Below, in pieces: positions 62,946-64,000 of a DNA stretch of 64,000 nucleotides (its first letter is position 1; every line of letters starts with the position of its first letter). The notes beneath the pieces are model-generated. The model was not told the origin of the DNA and did not search any database. It saw only the letters and a list, made by a program, of their open reading frames with translations. Both the position numbers and the translations under genes were made by a program. This DNA comes from Allomuricauda sp. TY007 (GTDB lineage Bacteria > Bacteroidota > Bacteroidia > Flavobacteriales > Flavobacteriaceae), in the NCBI RefSeq assembly GCF_010468565.1, contig NZ_WUEG01000010.1, forward strand, positions 62,001 to 126,000, written 5' to 3'.

Positions 62946-63996
62946 TGTTCACCCCGATTTTAGGTTAAACAATATTCCGTCAAATTTTGAAGGTCTACCT
63001 AAAATAGGTCAAACCCTCATAAAGGAAGGAAAGCCGTTTGAAAAAAGTATTGGAGACTTTTTGTTGGACTGGGCTTCGGATGATTCAACAATAAAAGTTC
63101 AAACTTCTGGATCTACGGGCAAACCCAAAACCATTGTGCTCAAAAAAGAGTACATGGTAAATTCCGCATTAGCTACGGGAACATATTTTAAATTAGAGCC
63201 CAAGCATAAAGTCCTTTTGTGTTTGCCATGCACTGGAATTGCTGGTAAAATGATGTTGGTACGAGCCATGGTTCTCGGTTTACATTTGGATTGTGTGGAA
63301 CCCTCATCGACACCCTTGTCAAATACAGATGAAACCTACGATTTTGTGGCGATGGTACCCTTACAGGTCCAAAATTCCTTGAAAGTTTTAGTAAGGATCA
63401 ACAAACTGATAATTGGTGGCGCACCCGTGGATTCAAGTTTGCGAAGCAAGCTTAAAACGCTAACTGTTGAAGCTTATGAAACCTATGGGATGACAGAGAC
63501 CATAACACATATTGCCGTAAAACGAATAACTGATGATTCAGTTAATAGTTTTGAGACGCTGCCCCATGTTTTTGTAAGCCAAGACGATAGGGAGTGTCTT
63601 GTAATTGACGCACCTAAAATTTCAGACGAGAAAATAGTCACCAATGATTTGGTGGAACTTGTAAGTAACACCAAGTTTAAATGGCTGGGCAGGTATGATT
63701 CCATAATCAATTCGGGCGGAATCAAATTGGTTCCCGAGACCATTGAGGAAAAACTATCAAGCGTAATACAATCACGTTTTTTTGTGGCCGGCCTACCTGA
63801 TGAAACTTTGGGACAAAAATTAGTGCTCGTAGTAGAAGGCGTTTCAACCGATAGGCGAGCACTGCTTCAAACTATCAAGGAATTAAAAAGGCTATCAAAA
63901 TACGAAGTGCCCAAGGAGGTTTATTTTGTAAAAGCTTTTTCGGAAACTGCAACTAAAAAAATCAATAGGAAAAAAACAATTCAGCAGATTGCTTAA
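62923..63996 (+). CDS. menE: o-succinylbenzoyl-CoA synthetase
   Basis: 357-residue ANL adenylating enzyme, shorter than E. coli MenE as usual in Bacteroidota. ATP motif TSGSTGKPKTIVLKK, YGMTETITHIA, core D in LGRYDSIINSGGIK and the C-terminal Lys in ATKKINRKKT. Activates OSB with CoA. Last complete gene of the window. Confidence 0.93.
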   Translation: MEHPTWHNVHPDFRLNNIPSNFEGLPKIGQTLIKEGKPFEKSIGDFLLDWASDDSTIKVQTSGSTGKPKTIVLKKEYMVNSALATGTYFKLEPKHKVLLCLPCTGIAGKMMLVRAMVLGLHLDCVEPSSTPLSNTDETYDFVAMVPLQVQNSLKVLVRINKLIIGGAPVDSSLRSKLKTLTVEAYETYGMTETITHIAVKRITDDSVNSFETLPHVFVSQDDRECLVIDAPKISDEKIVTNDLVELVSNTKFKWLGRYDSIINSGGIKLVPETIEEKLSSVIQSRFFVAGLPDETLGQKLVLVVEGVSTDRRALLQTIKELKRLSKYEVPKEVYFVKAFSETATKKINRKKTIQQIA

Positions 63997-64000
63997 TTTT

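Noticed and set aside
1..64000. CRISPR arrays, insertion sequences, rRNA genes, origin
   Set aside because: No regularly spaced repeat array, transposase, rRNA or DnaA-box cluster was seen.

Overview
The window looks like chromosomal DNA of a Bacteroidota bacterium, most likely a marine-type member of the Flavobacteriaceae. The reasons are the Bacteroidota -7 promoter element TAnnTTTG in front of many genes, few Shine-Dalgarno sequences, a complete-looking menaquinone gene neighbourhood, a fused ResB-CcsA cytochrome c synthase, bacillithiol synthesis (BshB1), DUF2911, DUF2520, DUF2853, giant PIG-L deacetylases and lipoproteins typical of that phylum. I do not name a genus with confidence.

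Layout. 1-5780: a tripartite RND efflux operon (outer-membrane lipoprotein, membrane fusion protein, HAE1 permease). 5866-8741: an ATP-cone/PD-(D/E)XK nuclease-like fusion coupled to a beta-CASP metallo-beta-lactamase RNase, then upp on the other strand. 8830-20771: a stress or dormancy island with CbpA/CbpM chaperones, five UspA-type proteins, a TerB-like protein, a PAS histidine kinase, a receiver-CRP fusion regulator, Hsp20, two related helical proteins, an unrecognised protein and D-lactate dehydrogenase. 20766-24309: cardiolipin synthase, a CstB-like persulfide dioxygenase/sulfurtransferase and a 1-Cys peroxiredoxin interrupted by an in-frame stop. 24716-37522: DUF2911, an SSS symporter with a 33-residue membrane protein, a PIG-L deacetylase, Maf-KdsC-DUF2520, CcsBA and an M14 peptidase. 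37643-43741: a structured leader before a MATE pump, a ParD/ParE-like pair, a Cys/Met-metabolism PLP enzyme, BshB1 and a TPR histidine kinase. 44009-44287: tRNA-His with a duplicated 3' end and terminator. 44312-48910: M28 peptidase, DadA-like oxidase, secreted and hydrolase genes. 48973-63996: menaquinone genes (thioesterase, menF, menD, menA, menC, menE) mixed with a LytTR/HisKA_2 two-component pair and an AT-rich three-gene insertion.

The strongest new observation is a local regulon. Seven copies of a CRP/FNR-type box, TGA(T/C)-N4-(A/G)TCA, lie before cbpA, four usp genes, the TerB-like gene (shared with the divergent kinase gene) and a small helical protein gene. Each is centred 28.5-30.5 bp upstream of a -7-like element, the geometry of class II activation at about -41.5. 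The receiver-CRP regulator encoded in the middle of the cluster keeps the Glu and Arg that CRP-family proteins use to read TGA/TCA half sites, so it is the natural candidate regulator. The set resembles in content a dormancy or hypoxia regulon (Usp, Hsp20, fermentative Ldh), but the signal sensed is unknown.

Other notable items are the structured RNA upstream of the MATE gene, two pairs of 21-bp phased ACAACA repeats before the HisKA_2 kinase (expected for a LytTR regulator), a GTAAC-N4-GTTAC operator before the peroxiredoxin, and the AT-rich TIGR04255-type island inside the men region. menB and a clear menH are not in the window.
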